Assembly: GCA_013695395.1 (NCBI GenBank)
Contig: JACDAP010000550.1
Coordinates: forward strand, 1-8,012
Direction: 5' to 3'
DNA length: 8,012 nucleotides
From: Solirubrobacterales bacterium
GTDB lineage: Bacteria > Actinomycetota > Thermoleophilia > Solirubrobacterales > Solirubrobacteraceae
Shown: in pieces, positions 1 to 5,702 of the stretch
Position numbering within the stretch: the first letter of the stretch is position 1
Layout of the letters: every line of letters begins with the position of its first letter
Notes under the pieces: model-generated
Told to the model about the DNA's origin: nothing
Databases searched by the model: none
What the model saw: the letters and a program-made list of their open reading frames with translations, nothing else
Position numbers and translations under genes: made by a program

Positions 1-184
1 GTCTCGCCGAGTGGCTTCGCGACGAGCGCGGAGACGCGTCTCGGCAGCCCACCTGCGATGTTCGCGAGTCGGGGAACGAGGCGAGATGTCGCGCCGGCCG
101 GCCCCGCAAGCAAAAGACCAGACAAAACGCAAAGGGGCGCCCCGAAGGACGCCCCCATGCGGACACGAACGTGAGGAGTCCGAG
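1..184. other. non-coding stretch downstream of rplL
   Basis: No coding sequence on either strand is supported here. The plus-strand open frame running through it is antisense to the ribosomal genes and resembles no protein. The stretch holds the terminator hairpin described separately. In most bacteria rpoB follows rplL on the same strand, so if that order is kept here its start lies beyond the left edge, and this region would be its leader. I could not pick out a convincing promoter. Confidence 0.6.
124..155 (-). terminator. intrinsic terminator/attenuator after rplL
   Basis: Read on the minus strand, positions 155-147 (GGGGCGTCC) pair with 142-134 (GGGCGCCCC) to give a 9-bp stem with one G-U pair, closed by a TTCG tetraloop at 146-143. 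A TTT run (133-131) follows directly, and a TTTT run comes a few bases later (127-124). It starts about 30 nt after the rplL stop codon. The stem, the extra-stable loop and the T-rich tail are all seen directly. Whether it stops transcription fully or only partly (an attenuator ahead of rpoBC, as in E. coli between rplL and rpoB) is inference. Confidence 0.85.
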
Positions 185-562
185 CTACTTGAGCTCCGCC
201 TCGCCGCCCGCTTCCTTCAGCTCGGCCAGGAGCTTCTCGGCCTCGTCGCGCTCGATGCCCTCCTTGATCGGGCCGGGCGCGCCGTCGACGAGCGCCTTGG
301 CCTCCTTGAGACCGAGGCCGGTCGCGGCACGGACGACCTTGATGACCTGGATCTTCTTGTCGCCCGCGGCGGTGAGGATGACGTCGGCGGTCGTGGAGAC
401 CTCCTCCTCGGCGGCCGGAGCGGCGGCGCCGCCGGCGGCCGGGGCCGCGACCGCAGCCGCGGAGACGCCGAAGGTCTCCTCGAGCGCCTTGATGCGCTCA
501 GAGAGCTCGAGCACGGAGAAGCTCTTGAGCTCGTCGATACATGCGTCAGTGGTGGTAGCCAT
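185..562 (-). CDS. rplL: 50S ribosomal protein L7/L12
   Basis: Encodes a 125-aa stalk protein of the large ribosomal subunit, which recruits and stimulates the translational GTPases (EF-Tu, EF-G, IF2). The family usually runs 120-130 aa. Residues 1-34 form the helical dimerisation and L10-binding domain ([19 protein letters not shown]). Residues 35-54 are an Ala/Pro/Gly hinge. Residues about 57-125 are the globular factor-binding domain, with the signature [20 protein letters not shown] (74-93) and GAPGPIKEG. The ATG at 562 is preceded by AGGAGA at 576-571, inside the end of rplJ with 8-nt spacing. Only 3 nt separate the two genes, so translation is probably coupled. It is the last gene before the terminator hairpin. 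L7/L12 is present in multiple copies per ribosome, and nothing here shows how extra expression over L10 is achieved. Confidence 0.97.
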   Translation of the reverse strand: MATTTDACIDELKSFSVLELSERIKALEETFGVSAAAVAAPAAGGAAAPAAEEEVSTTADVILTAAGDKKIQVIKVVRAATGLGLKEAKALVDGAPGPIKEGIERDEAEKLLAELKEAGGEAELK

Positions 563-565
563 GTC

Positions 566-1318
566 TTAGTTCTCCTGGGTGTCGGTGGGGGTTGCGGATG
601 CGTCGTCGGCGCCTTCGGCCGGGTCGTCGCTGGTCGTCGGGGCCACGGTGGCCTCGGCGTCCGGGTCGGTGGGGGCCTCGGCGGTCGCAGCCGCGTCATC
701 GGTCGTGTCCTCGGCGGCCGGGGCCGCCTCGGCTGCGGGTGCCTCGTCGGTCGCGGCCGGAGCCGCGGCCGCAGGGGCAGAGTCCGCCGGGATCTCGCCC
801 GACTGCTTCTTCTCGTTGATCTGTCCGAGCTGGATGGCCAGCCCGCCGATCAGCGCGTTCAGGGTGCGGGCCAGGCCGGAGATCGGCGAGGCGACGACGC
901 CCACGAGCTGCTGGTAGAGCACCTCGCGCGTCGGCAGCTTGGACAGCGCCTTGATCTGGTCGGCGTCGATCGTGACGCCGTTCAGCGTGCCGCCCTTGAA
1001 GGGCAGCAGGTCCGGCTGGGCCTTCTGGAAGTCCGCCAGCGCCTTCGCGGCCGCGGCCACGTCGCCCTTGACGAACGTCAGGGCGGTCGGGCCGGTCAAC
1101 AGGTCCTTGAGGGCCTCCTGCTCGGCCTGGTCCGCGGCGCGGATGGTCAGCGTGTTCTTGGTGACCCGGAAGGTCGAGTCCGATCCGCGCAGCGACGCAC
1201 GCAGCTCAGCGGCCTGGGGCACGCTGATCCCGCGGTAGTCCACCGCGATGACGGCTTCGGACTCCTTGATCTGGCCGGCGATCTCATCGATCACCGCGGC
1301 TTTCTCTTCTCTGTTCAA
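566..1318 (-). CDS. rplJ: 50S ribosomal protein L10 with long acidic Ala/Pro tail
   Basis: Encodes the base of the ribosomal stalk, which anchors L7/L12 dimers to 23S rRNA. Residues 1-135 are the rRNA/L11-binding domain, with the usual opening MNREEKAAVIDEI, the AVDYRGISVPQ segment, VTKNTL (52-57) and LLPFKGG (104-110). Residues about 136-171 form the long helix that binds L7/L12 (SPISGLARTLNALIGGLA, ending NEKK). The start is a TTG at 1318, chosen because it matches the family N-terminus and sits behind a strong AAGGAGG. The protein is 250 aa, whereas the family is usually 165-180 aa. The excess is residues 172-250, a tail of Ala, Pro, Thr, Asp and Glu without a single Lys or Arg, probably disordered. 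The core assignment is certain; the role of the tail is unknown. Confidence 0.96.
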   Translation of the reverse strand: MNREEKAAVIDEIAGQIKESEAVIAVDYRGISVPQAAELRASLRGSDSTFRVTKNTLTIRAADQAEQEALKDLLTGPTALTFVKGDVAAAAKALADFQKAQPDLLPFKGGTLNGVTIDADQIKALSKLPTREVLYQQLVGVVASPISGLARTLNALIGGLAIQLGQINEKKQSGEIPADSAPAAAAPAATDEAPAAEAAPAAEDTTDDAAATAEAPTDPDAEATVAPTTSDDPAEGADDASATPTDTQEN

Positions 1319-1329
1319 CTGGCCTCCTT
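1316..1329 (-). promoter_or_regulatory. Shine-Dalgarno and TTG start of rplJ
   Basis: On the minus strand AAGGAGG (1329-1323) lies 4 nt before TTG (1318-1316). No ATG or GTG in frame gives a better match to the L10 N-terminus, so this near-consensus site fixes TTG as the start. A very strong ribosome binding site with a weak start codon is a reasonable arrangement for a gene controlled at translation initiation. That regulatory reading is inference. Confidence 0.8.
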
Positions 1330-1394
1330 GTCGGGGCTTGCGAAGCGCGGATGCGCCTCAGCCCGAGGTCTACGGTGGCCTCGTAGGAGTCTGC
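1319..1394 (-). ncRNA. probable L10 autoregulatory mRNA leader
   Basis: This 76-nt gap between rplA and rplJ is the only long spacer in the ribosomal block. On the minus strand TCGGGCT (1366-1360) pairs with AGCCCCGA (1338-1331, one bulged C). Directly inside, GAGGCGC (1359-1353) pairs with GCGCTTC (1348-1342, one G-U) around an ATCC loop. A GCA bulge (1341-1339) on one side kinks the joint, so the two stems form one extended arm. CTCCT at 1389-1385 could pair with AGGAG of the rplJ Shine-Dalgarno (1328-1324). In many bacteria the L10-L7/L12 complex binds a bulged stem in this position and represses rplJL. Position and shape fit that element (Rfam L10_leader), but I have not scored it against a covariance model. 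Confidence 0.6.
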
Positions 1395-2123
1395 TTACGC
1401 CGCGGTGGGCGTTGCAGCCTCCTCGAGGAGGTCCTTGGTGCGGCTGGGGTCGACCTTGATGCCGGGGCCCATGGTCGAGGCGATCGTGATCGTGCGCAGG
1501 TACTTGCCCTTCGCAGCCGACGGCTTCGCCTTCACCAGCTCGTCGATCACGGCTGCGTAGTTCTCGAGCAGCGCGCGTTCGTCGAAGTCTGTCTTGCCGA
1601 TCGTCAGGTGGACGATCGCGGTGCGGTCGGTGCGGTACTCGACCTTGCCGGCCTTGGACTCGGTGACCGCCTTGGTCACGTCCATGGTCACGGTGCCGAC
1701 CTTCGGGTTCGGCATCTTGCCCTGCGGGCCGAGCACGCGGCCCAGGCGACCGACGAGCGGCATCAGGTCGGGCGTGGCGATCGCGATGTCGAAGTCGGTG
1801 AAGCCCTCCTCGACGCGCTTGGCGAGATCCTCGGCGCCGACGATGTCCGCACCCGCGGCCTCGGCCTCGGCGGCCTTGGGCCCTTGAGCGAAGACGACGA
1901 CCGTGACGTCCTTGCCCAGCCCGTTGGGCAGCGCGATCGTGCCGCGGAGCTGCTCGTCGGCGTGGCGGACGTTCAGGCCCGTACGGACGTGGAGCTCGAC
2001 CGACTCGTTGAACTTCGCGGTCTTGAGCGACTTGACGAGGGCGAGCGCCTCGGCGGGCTCGTACTCGCGCTCGCGGTCGACGCGCTCACGCGCGCTCAGG
2101 AATGCCTTGCCGTGCTTAGCCAT
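1395..2123 (-). CDS. rplA: 50S ribosomal protein L1
   Basis: Encodes a 242-aa protein of the mobile L1 stalk, which contacts 23S rRNA near the E site and helps release deacylated tRNA. Length is close to the usual 225-240 aa. Domain I is made of the N-terminal part (about 1-68) and C-terminal part (about 160-235). The inserted domain II is between them. The family signature is clear around residues 116-144, with [19 protein letters not shown] followed by [11 protein letters not shown]. The C-terminal TMGPGIKVD (217-225) is also typical. The ATG at 2123 follows the rplK stop by 9 nt, with AGGAAGA overlapping that stop codon. L1 represses the rplK-rplA operon in E. coli by binding its leader. 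Here rplK has no separate leader, so the same control cannot be assumed. Confidence 0.97.
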   Translation of the reverse strand: MAKHGKAFLSARERVDREREYEPAEALALVKSLKTAKFNESVELHVRTGLNVRHADEQLRGTIALPNGLGKDVTVVVFAQGPKAAEAEAAGADIVGAEDLAKRVEEGFTDFDIAIATPDLMPLVGRLGRVLGPQGKMPNPKVGTVTMDVTKAVTESKAGKVEYRTDRTAIVHLTIGKTDFDERALLENYAAVIDELVKAKPSAAKGKYLRTITIASTMGPGIKVDPSRTKDLLEEAATPTAA

Positions 2124-2135
2124 GAGTTCTTCCTA
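2121..2135 (-). promoter_or_regulatory. stop/Shine-Dalgarno overlap at the rplK-rplA junction
   Basis: On the minus strand the rplK stop codon TAG (2135-2133) is the first part of TAGGAAGA (2135-2128), followed by four bases and the rplA ATG (2123-2121). The ribosome binding site thus begins inside the stop codon of the gene before, an arrangement expected to couple translation. The same layout occurs at the nusG-rplK junction. Confidence 0.75.
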
Positions 2136-2558
2136 GCCCTCGACCGTGACGCCCATGGAGCGGGCGGTGCCGGCGATGGTCTTCGCGGCCTGGTCGATGT
2201 CGTTGGCGTTGAGGTCGTTGAGCTTCTTCTCGGCGATCGCCCGGATCTGCGCCTGGGTGATCGTTCCGACCTTGTTGGTGTGCGGCTCCGGGGAGCCCTT
2301 CTCGAGGCCGATGGCCTGCTTGATGAGCACCGAGGCCGGCGGGGTCTTCGTGACGAACGTGAACGAGCGGTCCTCGTAGACCGTGATCACGACGGGGATG
2401 ACCGTGCCGGCGTCACCCTGGGTCTGCGCGTTGAACGCCTTGCAGAACTCCATGATGTTGATGCCGTGCTGGCCGAGCGCAGGGCCGACCGGCGGGGCCG
2501 GGGTGGCCTGGCCGCCGAGCGACTGCAGCTTGATGGTGGTGAGGACTTTCTTGGCCAT
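2133..2558 (-). CDS. rplK: 50S ribosomal protein L11
   Basis: Encodes a 141-aa protein (family norm 140-145) of the GTPase-associated centre, where it binds 23S rRNA helices 43/44 and takes part in factor binding and the stringent response. The N-terminal domain (about 1-70) carries the proline-rich stretch [19 protein letters not shown] (18-36) and [11 protein letters not shown] (36-46). The C-terminal rRNA-binding domain (about 75-141) includes [14 protein letters not shown] and ends [15 protein letters not shown], the family's usual ending. The ATG at 2558 lies 9 nt after the nusG stop. No leader separates it from nusG, so rplK is probably translated from the same transcript as secE-nusG. 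Confidence 0.98.
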   Translation of the reverse strand: MAKKVLTTIKLQSLGGQATPAPPVGPALGQHGINIMEFCKAFNAQTQGDAGTVIPVVITVYEDRSFTFVTKTPPASVLIKQAIGLEKGSPEPHTNKVGTITQAQIRAIAEKKLNDLNANDIDQAAKTIAGTARSMGVTVEG

Positions 2559-2570
2559 GGGGTCTTCCTA
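2556..2570 (-). promoter_or_regulatory. stop/Shine-Dalgarno overlap at the nusG-rplK junction
   Basis: On the minus strand TAGGAAGA (2570-2563) contains the nusG TAG stop and serves as the Shine-Dalgarno for the rplK ATG (2558-2556), four bases further on. It is identical over eight bases, and in spacing, to the rplK-rplA junction. Confidence 0.75.
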
Positions 2571-3101
2571 GATCTTCTTGACTTGGTCGAAGCCGACCTC
2601 GACCGGTGTCTCGCGGCCGAAGATTGACACAAGGACCTTGAGCTTGGCGGCGTCCTGGTTGATTTCGGAGATCTCACCGGAGAAGTCCGAGAGGGGTCCG
2701 GAGATGACCTTGACGGACTCGCCGATGGTGAACTGCGCCTTGGTGGGCGCCTTCGCGGTCGCGCCGGGGCCGCCCTTCGGGTTGAGCAGGCGATCGACCT
2801 CGGACTGCGTGAGCGGCACGGGCTCGTTGGAGGCACCGACGAAGCCGGTGACCCCCGGGGTGTTCTTGACGAGCGACCAGGACTCCTCGTTGAGCTCCAT
2901 GTTCACGAGCACGTAGCCCGGCATGGTGCGCTTCTCCTTCTCCTTCTTCTCGCCGTCCTTGATCTCGGTGACGGTCTCGGTCGGGACGTGGATCTGGCGG
3001 AGATGGCGCTTCTGCCCGAGCGAGGTCACCCGGTGCTCGATGTTGTTCTTGACCTTGTTCTCGTGCCCGGAATAGGTGTTGACGACGTACCAGCGAAACA
3101 T
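2568..3101 (-). CDS. nusG: transcription termination/antitermination protein NusG
   Basis: Encodes a 177-aa elongation factor that binds RNA polymerase and, in many bacteria, links it to Rho or to the leading ribosome. The NGN domain spans about 1-110: it opens MFRWYVVNTYSGHENKV and contains MPGYVLVNM (60-68) and the NTPGVTGFVG turn (80-89). The KOW domain spans about 123-177, with FTIGESVKVISGPLSDFSGE at its start. A lysine/glutamate run (49-58) lies in the NGN insertion. The frame stays open further upstream through secE, but the family N-terminus places the start at the ATG at 3101, 17 nt after the secE stop. At 177 aa it lacks the long N-terminal extension of streptomycete and mycobacterial NusG. 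Confidence 0.97.
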   Translation of the reverse strand: MFRWYVVNTYSGHENKVKNNIEHRVTSLGQKRHLRQIHVPTETVTEIKDGEKKEKEKRTMPGYVLVNMELNEESWSLVKNTPGVTGFVGASNEPVPLTQSEVDRLLNPKGGPGATAKAPTKAQFTIGESVKVISGPLSDFSGEISEINQDAAKLKVLVSIFGRETPVEVGFDQVKKI

Positions 3102-3118
3102 GAAGAGCCTGACTGCCT

Positions 3119-3532
3119 TTAGAGGATGAGGTCGACGAAACGCGACGCCACGGCGTCGGCGAGGCCGAGGTAGGCGCCGGCGATGACCACGAACCCGAGC
3201 ACGACGGCGGTCGCCTGGGCGACCTGCCGACGGTCGGGCCACTGGACGCGCTGGAGCTCGGCCCAGGAGGCGCGCAGGAAGCCCGGGAAGCGGCCGATGC
3301 CGCGGCTGGGCTTGACGACGCCGTCCTTGAGCGGGACGCCGCTGGGAGCCGCCGCGGCGGCCTGCCGGCTGAGCTCGGCCTCCGAGGTCGCGTCGAACTC
3401 CTCGCCGTCGCCCCCACGCACGATCTCCGCCCCGAAGGCGTCGACGTTGCCGGAGGCATGGTCGAGATCGCCCGGAACACCTTCGCGGTGGATCGGGTCC
3501 TGATCGTCGTCCTTGGGCCGCTTACGGGCCAT
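3119..3532 (-). CDS. secE: preprotein translocase subunit SecE with long N-terminal extension
   Basis: Encodes the SecE subunit of the SecYEG protein-export channel, in the inner membrane. The conserved part is the C-terminal 55 residues: an amphipathic helix with FLRASWAELQRVQWPDR (85-101; the WP pair is the family hallmark), then one membrane helix at about 106-126. Single-helix SecE proteins are usually 60-90 aa. This one is 137 aa, because residues 1-80 form a charged, partly acidic, Ala/Gly-rich extension of no recognised domain, expected to be cytoplasmic and disordered. The ATG at 3532 lies 6 nt after the rpmG stop. No internal start matches the family better than this one, but a shorter protein starting inside the extension cannot be excluded. 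Confidence 0.93.
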   Translation of the reverse strand: MARKRPKDDDQDPIHREGVPGDLDHASGNVDAFGAEIVRGGDGEEFDATSEAELSRQAAAAAPSGVPLKDGVVKPSRGIGRFPGFLRASWAELQRVQWPDRRQVAQATAVVLGFVVIAGAYLGLADAVASRFVDLIL

Positions 3533-3538
3533 GATCGG

Positions 3539-3703
3539 CTACCGGGTCTCCCGGTGGCTCGTGTGGCTGCGACACCACTTGCAGAACTTCCGCATCGCGA
3601 TGCGATCCGGGTTGTTCCGCTTGGACTTGTTGGTCTGGTAGTTGCGGCGCTTGCAGTCCTCGCACGCGAGGGTCACTGCAATACGCACGTCTCCGCGGGC
3701 CAT
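3539..3703 (-). CDS. rpmG: 50S ribosomal protein L33
   Basis: Encodes a 54-aa protein near the ribosomal E site, of normal length for the family. It begins [17 protein letters not shown] and has [15 protein letters not shown] (21-35), typical of L33. Two CxxC pairs (Cys14/Cys17 and Cys41/Cys44) make it the zinc-binding (C+) type. The ATG at 3703 has GGGAG (3714-3710) 6 nt upstream. It is the first gene of the rpmG-secE-nusG-rplKAJL block, as in many actinobacteria, with secE 6 nt downstream. Genomes with a C+ L33 often carry a zinc-free copy elsewhere under Zur control; none is in this window. The 119-bp region upstream should contain the promoter of the cluster, but I see no convincing -35/-10 pair. 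Confidence 0.96.
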   Translation of the reverse strand: MARGDVRIAVTLACEDCKRRNYQTNKSKRNNPDRIAMRKFCKWCRSHTSHRETR

Positions 3704-3798
3704 GGTGGGCTCCCGGTCGGCGAGGGATGAGGACGGTCGACTCGCGCCACGAGGCAGCTCTCATCGAGCGGCCGGGGGCGAACCGACGGGGGATGGTA

Positions 3799-3822
3799 GC
3801 GCCTGCGCTGTCGCGGAGGCGC
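3799..3822 (-). terminator. GC-rich hairpin between the transglutaminase gene and rpmG
   Basis: Immediately after the TGA at 3825-3823, on the minus strand, GCGCCT (3822-3817) pairs with AGGCGC (3804-3799). Inside it, after a C-C mismatch, CGC pairs with GCG around a GACA loop. There is no T-run after the stem, so it is not a textbook intrinsic terminator. It may be a U-less terminator or a 3' stabilising structure. The rest of the gap up to rpmG shows no tRNA and no clear promoter. Confidence 0.45.
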
Positions 3823-4698
3823 TCAGGCCCGCGCGCTCGTCGTCGGGTCCAGGCGCGTCATGGAGACGGCGGCGGCGAGCTTCGCCTCGGCCCCGCCCCG
3901 GTAGACGCCCTTGACCGGTGGCACGTCGGCGTAGAAGCGGCCGTGACCGATCTTCACGTGCGACTCGGTCGCGAGGATGCGGTTGGTCGGGTCCGCGCCG
4001 ACCCAGACCGGCTCGCCGCGACCGCCCGAGGCGGGCAGCAGGGCCTCGAGCCAGGCGTGGGTGTCGACCTCGACCGAGTCCGAGCCGCCGTCCTGGGGCG
4101 CGGCCCACAGGTAGCCGGAGACGTAGCGGGCCGCGATCCCCTGGCGGCGCAGCAGGATCAGGGCGAGGTGGACGAAGTCCTGGCAGACGCCGGCGCCGCC
4201 CCTGATCAGGTCCTCGACCGTGGAACCGACGTAGGTGGTGCCTGGCTTGTACTCGAAGCGGTCGGGGATCAGCTCGCAGAGCAGCAGGAGCGTTGCGAGC
4301 GGCGAGGTCGCGCGGGCCATCTGGTCGAACTCCTCGAGCAGCGCGTCCGGCGGCTCGGTCCCGGTCGGCATGAGGAACTCGCCCGCGGCCTCGGCGTAGG
4401 CGGGCGCGCCGATCGCCTCCCAACTCGCCTCGTCCGGATACGGAGACTGCGTCGTGACCACCCGGGCCCGCACGTCGATGGTCATGCTCTCGTGCGGCTT
4501 CGGGATGCCGAACTCGATGACCTCGGTGCCGAAGTAATCGGTGTGGCGGTGCAGCCGCGTCTCGGGATCGATCCGGACATGGAAGTCGTCGACCCGCTGG
4601 GAGCTCGTGGTCGCCGGGCGGACCCGGAGCGCGTTGAGGTTGTCGGTGACGACGGAGTCGTACTCGTAGCCGGTCGTGAAGGTGATCTGGAAGTTCAT
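3823..4698 (-). CDS. transglutaminase-like cysteine peptidase-fold protein of the ATP-grasp/alpha-E cassette
   Basis: Encodes a 291-aa cytoplasmic protein with no signal peptide or membrane segment. Residues about 1-80 match the bacterial transglutaminase N-terminal beta domain (YEYDSVVTDNLNALRVRP near the start, then HRHTDYFGTEV). Residues about 130-245 are the transglutaminase-like core, with all three catalytic positions present: Cys172 in GVCQDFVHLAL, His214 in THAWLEALL and Asp236 in GADPTNR. RYVSGYL (191-197) is also typical. Family members act as amidases, peptidases or acyl transferases on amide bonds; the substrate of this branch is unknown. The ATG at 4698 overlaps the stop of the alpha-E gene by 4 bp (ATGA), with AGGGGA 10 nt upstream, so the two are co-translated. 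It closely resembles the third gene of the mycobacterial Rv2411c-Rv2409c type operon. The inferred role is trimming, transfer or release of an amide-linked product made by the ATP-grasp partner. Confidence 0.9.
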   Translation of the reverse strand: MNFQITFTTGYEYDSVVTDNLNALRVRPATTSSQRVDDFHVRIDPETRLHRHTDYFGTEVIEFGIPKPHESMTIDVRARVVTTQSPYPDEASWEAIGAPAYAEAAGEFLMPTGTEPPDALLEEFDQMARATSPLATLLLLCELIPDRFEYKPGTTYVGSTVEDLIRGGAGVCQDFVHLALILLRRQGIAARYVSGYLWAAPQDGGSDSVEVDTHAWLEALLPASGGRGEPVWVGADPTNRILATESHVKIGHGRFYADVPPVKGVYRGGAEAKLAAAVSMTRLDPTTSARA

Positions 4699-5702
4699 GC
4701 GTACAACGTCCCCTGGTAGTCCGCTCCCGCGAAGTAGCGCTGGGCGATGTCCCCGTCGACGAGCGCGAGCTCGCGCTGCACCGTCTCGCAGGTCGCGTTG
4801 AGCGCACCGGCTCCCGCCTCGCCGCCGCGGGCGCGGAACTCGAGGTCGGCGCCCAGGCGGCTCAGCCGGAGGATCGGCTCGGAGGTGCGCGGCGAGTCGT
4901 CGGCGCGCTGCAGCACGTCGAGCGCGTAGCTGACCGAGGCGGCCACCGAGTCCGGGTAGTTCTGCTCGTAGAGCAGGAAGCGCCCCACCGGCAGCGCGTC
5001 CGGGGGGCCCTGGACGGCGCGGCGGAAGGCCTGGAATCCGCCGACCGCCTGGAGCAGCGCGAGCGCCTGGCCGTCCCGCACGGCGGCCCCGCCGGTCGGG
5101 GACTCCAGAGCGCCCTCGATCCCCGCGGTCGGCGGCTCCTGCTCGGCGACGTCCGGCGGCAGCGCGACCCGCAGCATCCGCAGGATCATGTCGGCGGACT
5201 CAAGGCGGCCGCCGGCGCGGAGGAAGGCGCTCGCGTCGTCGCGCAGCATCGTCCGGCTCGTGAGGCCCCAGAAGAGCGCCGAACGCTCCTTGACGTACTG
5301 GTAGACCGAGTAGGGGCCGGTCCGCAGCCGAGCGCTCAGATCACCTTCGAGCAGGCCCATGTTCGTGGTGTTGATCGCCTCCCACATCTCCGCGGAGAGG
5401 ACGTCGCGGACGGTGCGGGCGCCCTCGCGGGCGCGGGCGGTGCAGGCGATCACCGAGGCGGGGTTGTCCAGGTCGAGCGTGAGGGTCGAGAGCACGTCGT
5501 CGCGGCGCACGGTCCCCTCCTCGGGCTGCTCGCTGCCCATGATCGCGAGGATCGAGGGCCAGGAGAGCGTGACGCCGGTGGGATCGTCGGGACGACCCTG
5601 CAGGTCGGCCTGGAAGACGCCGTCGAGCATCCGGGCGGTGTGCTCGGCGCGGACGAGGTTGCGCCCGAGCCAGAAGAGCTCATGCGCGATGCGGGCAAGC
5701 AT
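4695..5702 (-). CDS. alpha-E domain protein (DUF403)
   Basis: Encodes a 335-aa, mostly helical protein of the alpha-E family, usually about 310-330 aa and of unknown biochemical activity. Recognisable blocks are MLARIAHELFWLGRNLVRAE (1-20, the family's opening), DNPASVIACTARAREGARTV (79-98), the following VLSAEMWEAIN (101-111), GGRLESADMILRML (164-177) and YPDSVAASV (249-257). The frame is open further upstream to 5873, but that part is antisense-like Arg/Ser-rich sequence. The ATG at 5702 matches the family N-terminus and has AAAGGGG (5717-5711) 8 nt upstream. Its first 23 bp overlap the end of the ATP-grasp gene, and its stop overlaps the transglutaminase start, so the three proteins are very probably made together. 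Alpha-E proteins are almost always encoded beside, or fused to, a permuted ATP-grasp, which suggests a partner or second catalytic subunit in the same reaction. Confidence 0.9.
   Translation of the reverse strand: MLARIAHELFWLGRNLVRAEHTARMLDGVFQADLQGRPDDPTGVTLSWPSILAIMGSEQPEEGTVRRDDVLSTLTLDLDNPASVIACTARAREGARTVRDVLSAEMWEAINTTNMGLLEGDLSARLRTGPYSVYQYVKERSALFWGLTSRTMLRDDASAFLRAGGRLESADMILRMLRVALPPDVAEQEPPTAGIEGALESPTGGAAVRDGQALALLQAVGGFQAFRRAVQGPPDALPVGRFLLYEQNYPDSVAASVSYALDVLQRADDSPRTSEPILRLSRLGADLEFRARGGEAGAGALNATCETVQRELALVDGDIAQRYFAGADYQGTLYA

Noticed and set aside
31..42. 12-bp perfect palindrome GAGACGCGTCTC near the left edge
   Set aside because: One or two such palindromes are expected by chance in 8 kb of GC-rich DNA, and it has no informative position relative to a known promoter.
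11..1459. Long plus-strand open frame (482 codons) across the L10/L7/L12 region
   Set aside because: It is antisense to rplJ and rplL, has skewed Arg/Gly/Leu composition and no recognisable domain. Long antisense frames are expected opposite GC-rich coding sequence.
1248..2627. Plus-strand open frame (459 codons) opposite rplA and rplK
   Set aside because: It lies fully antisense to two certain ribosomal protein genes, and its Asp/Arg/Leu-rich product resembles a codon-bias shadow.
3102..3242. Upstream extension of the nusG frame into secE
   Set aside because: The 47 extra residues are Arg/Pro-rich shadow of secE. NusG proteins start at the MFRWYVV-type sequence seen at 3101.
3704..3822. 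Possible tRNA gene upstream of rpmG (a GGTTCGCC stretch on the minus strand recalls a T loop)
   Set aside because: No matching T-stem, anticodon arm or acceptor stem could be drawn around it.
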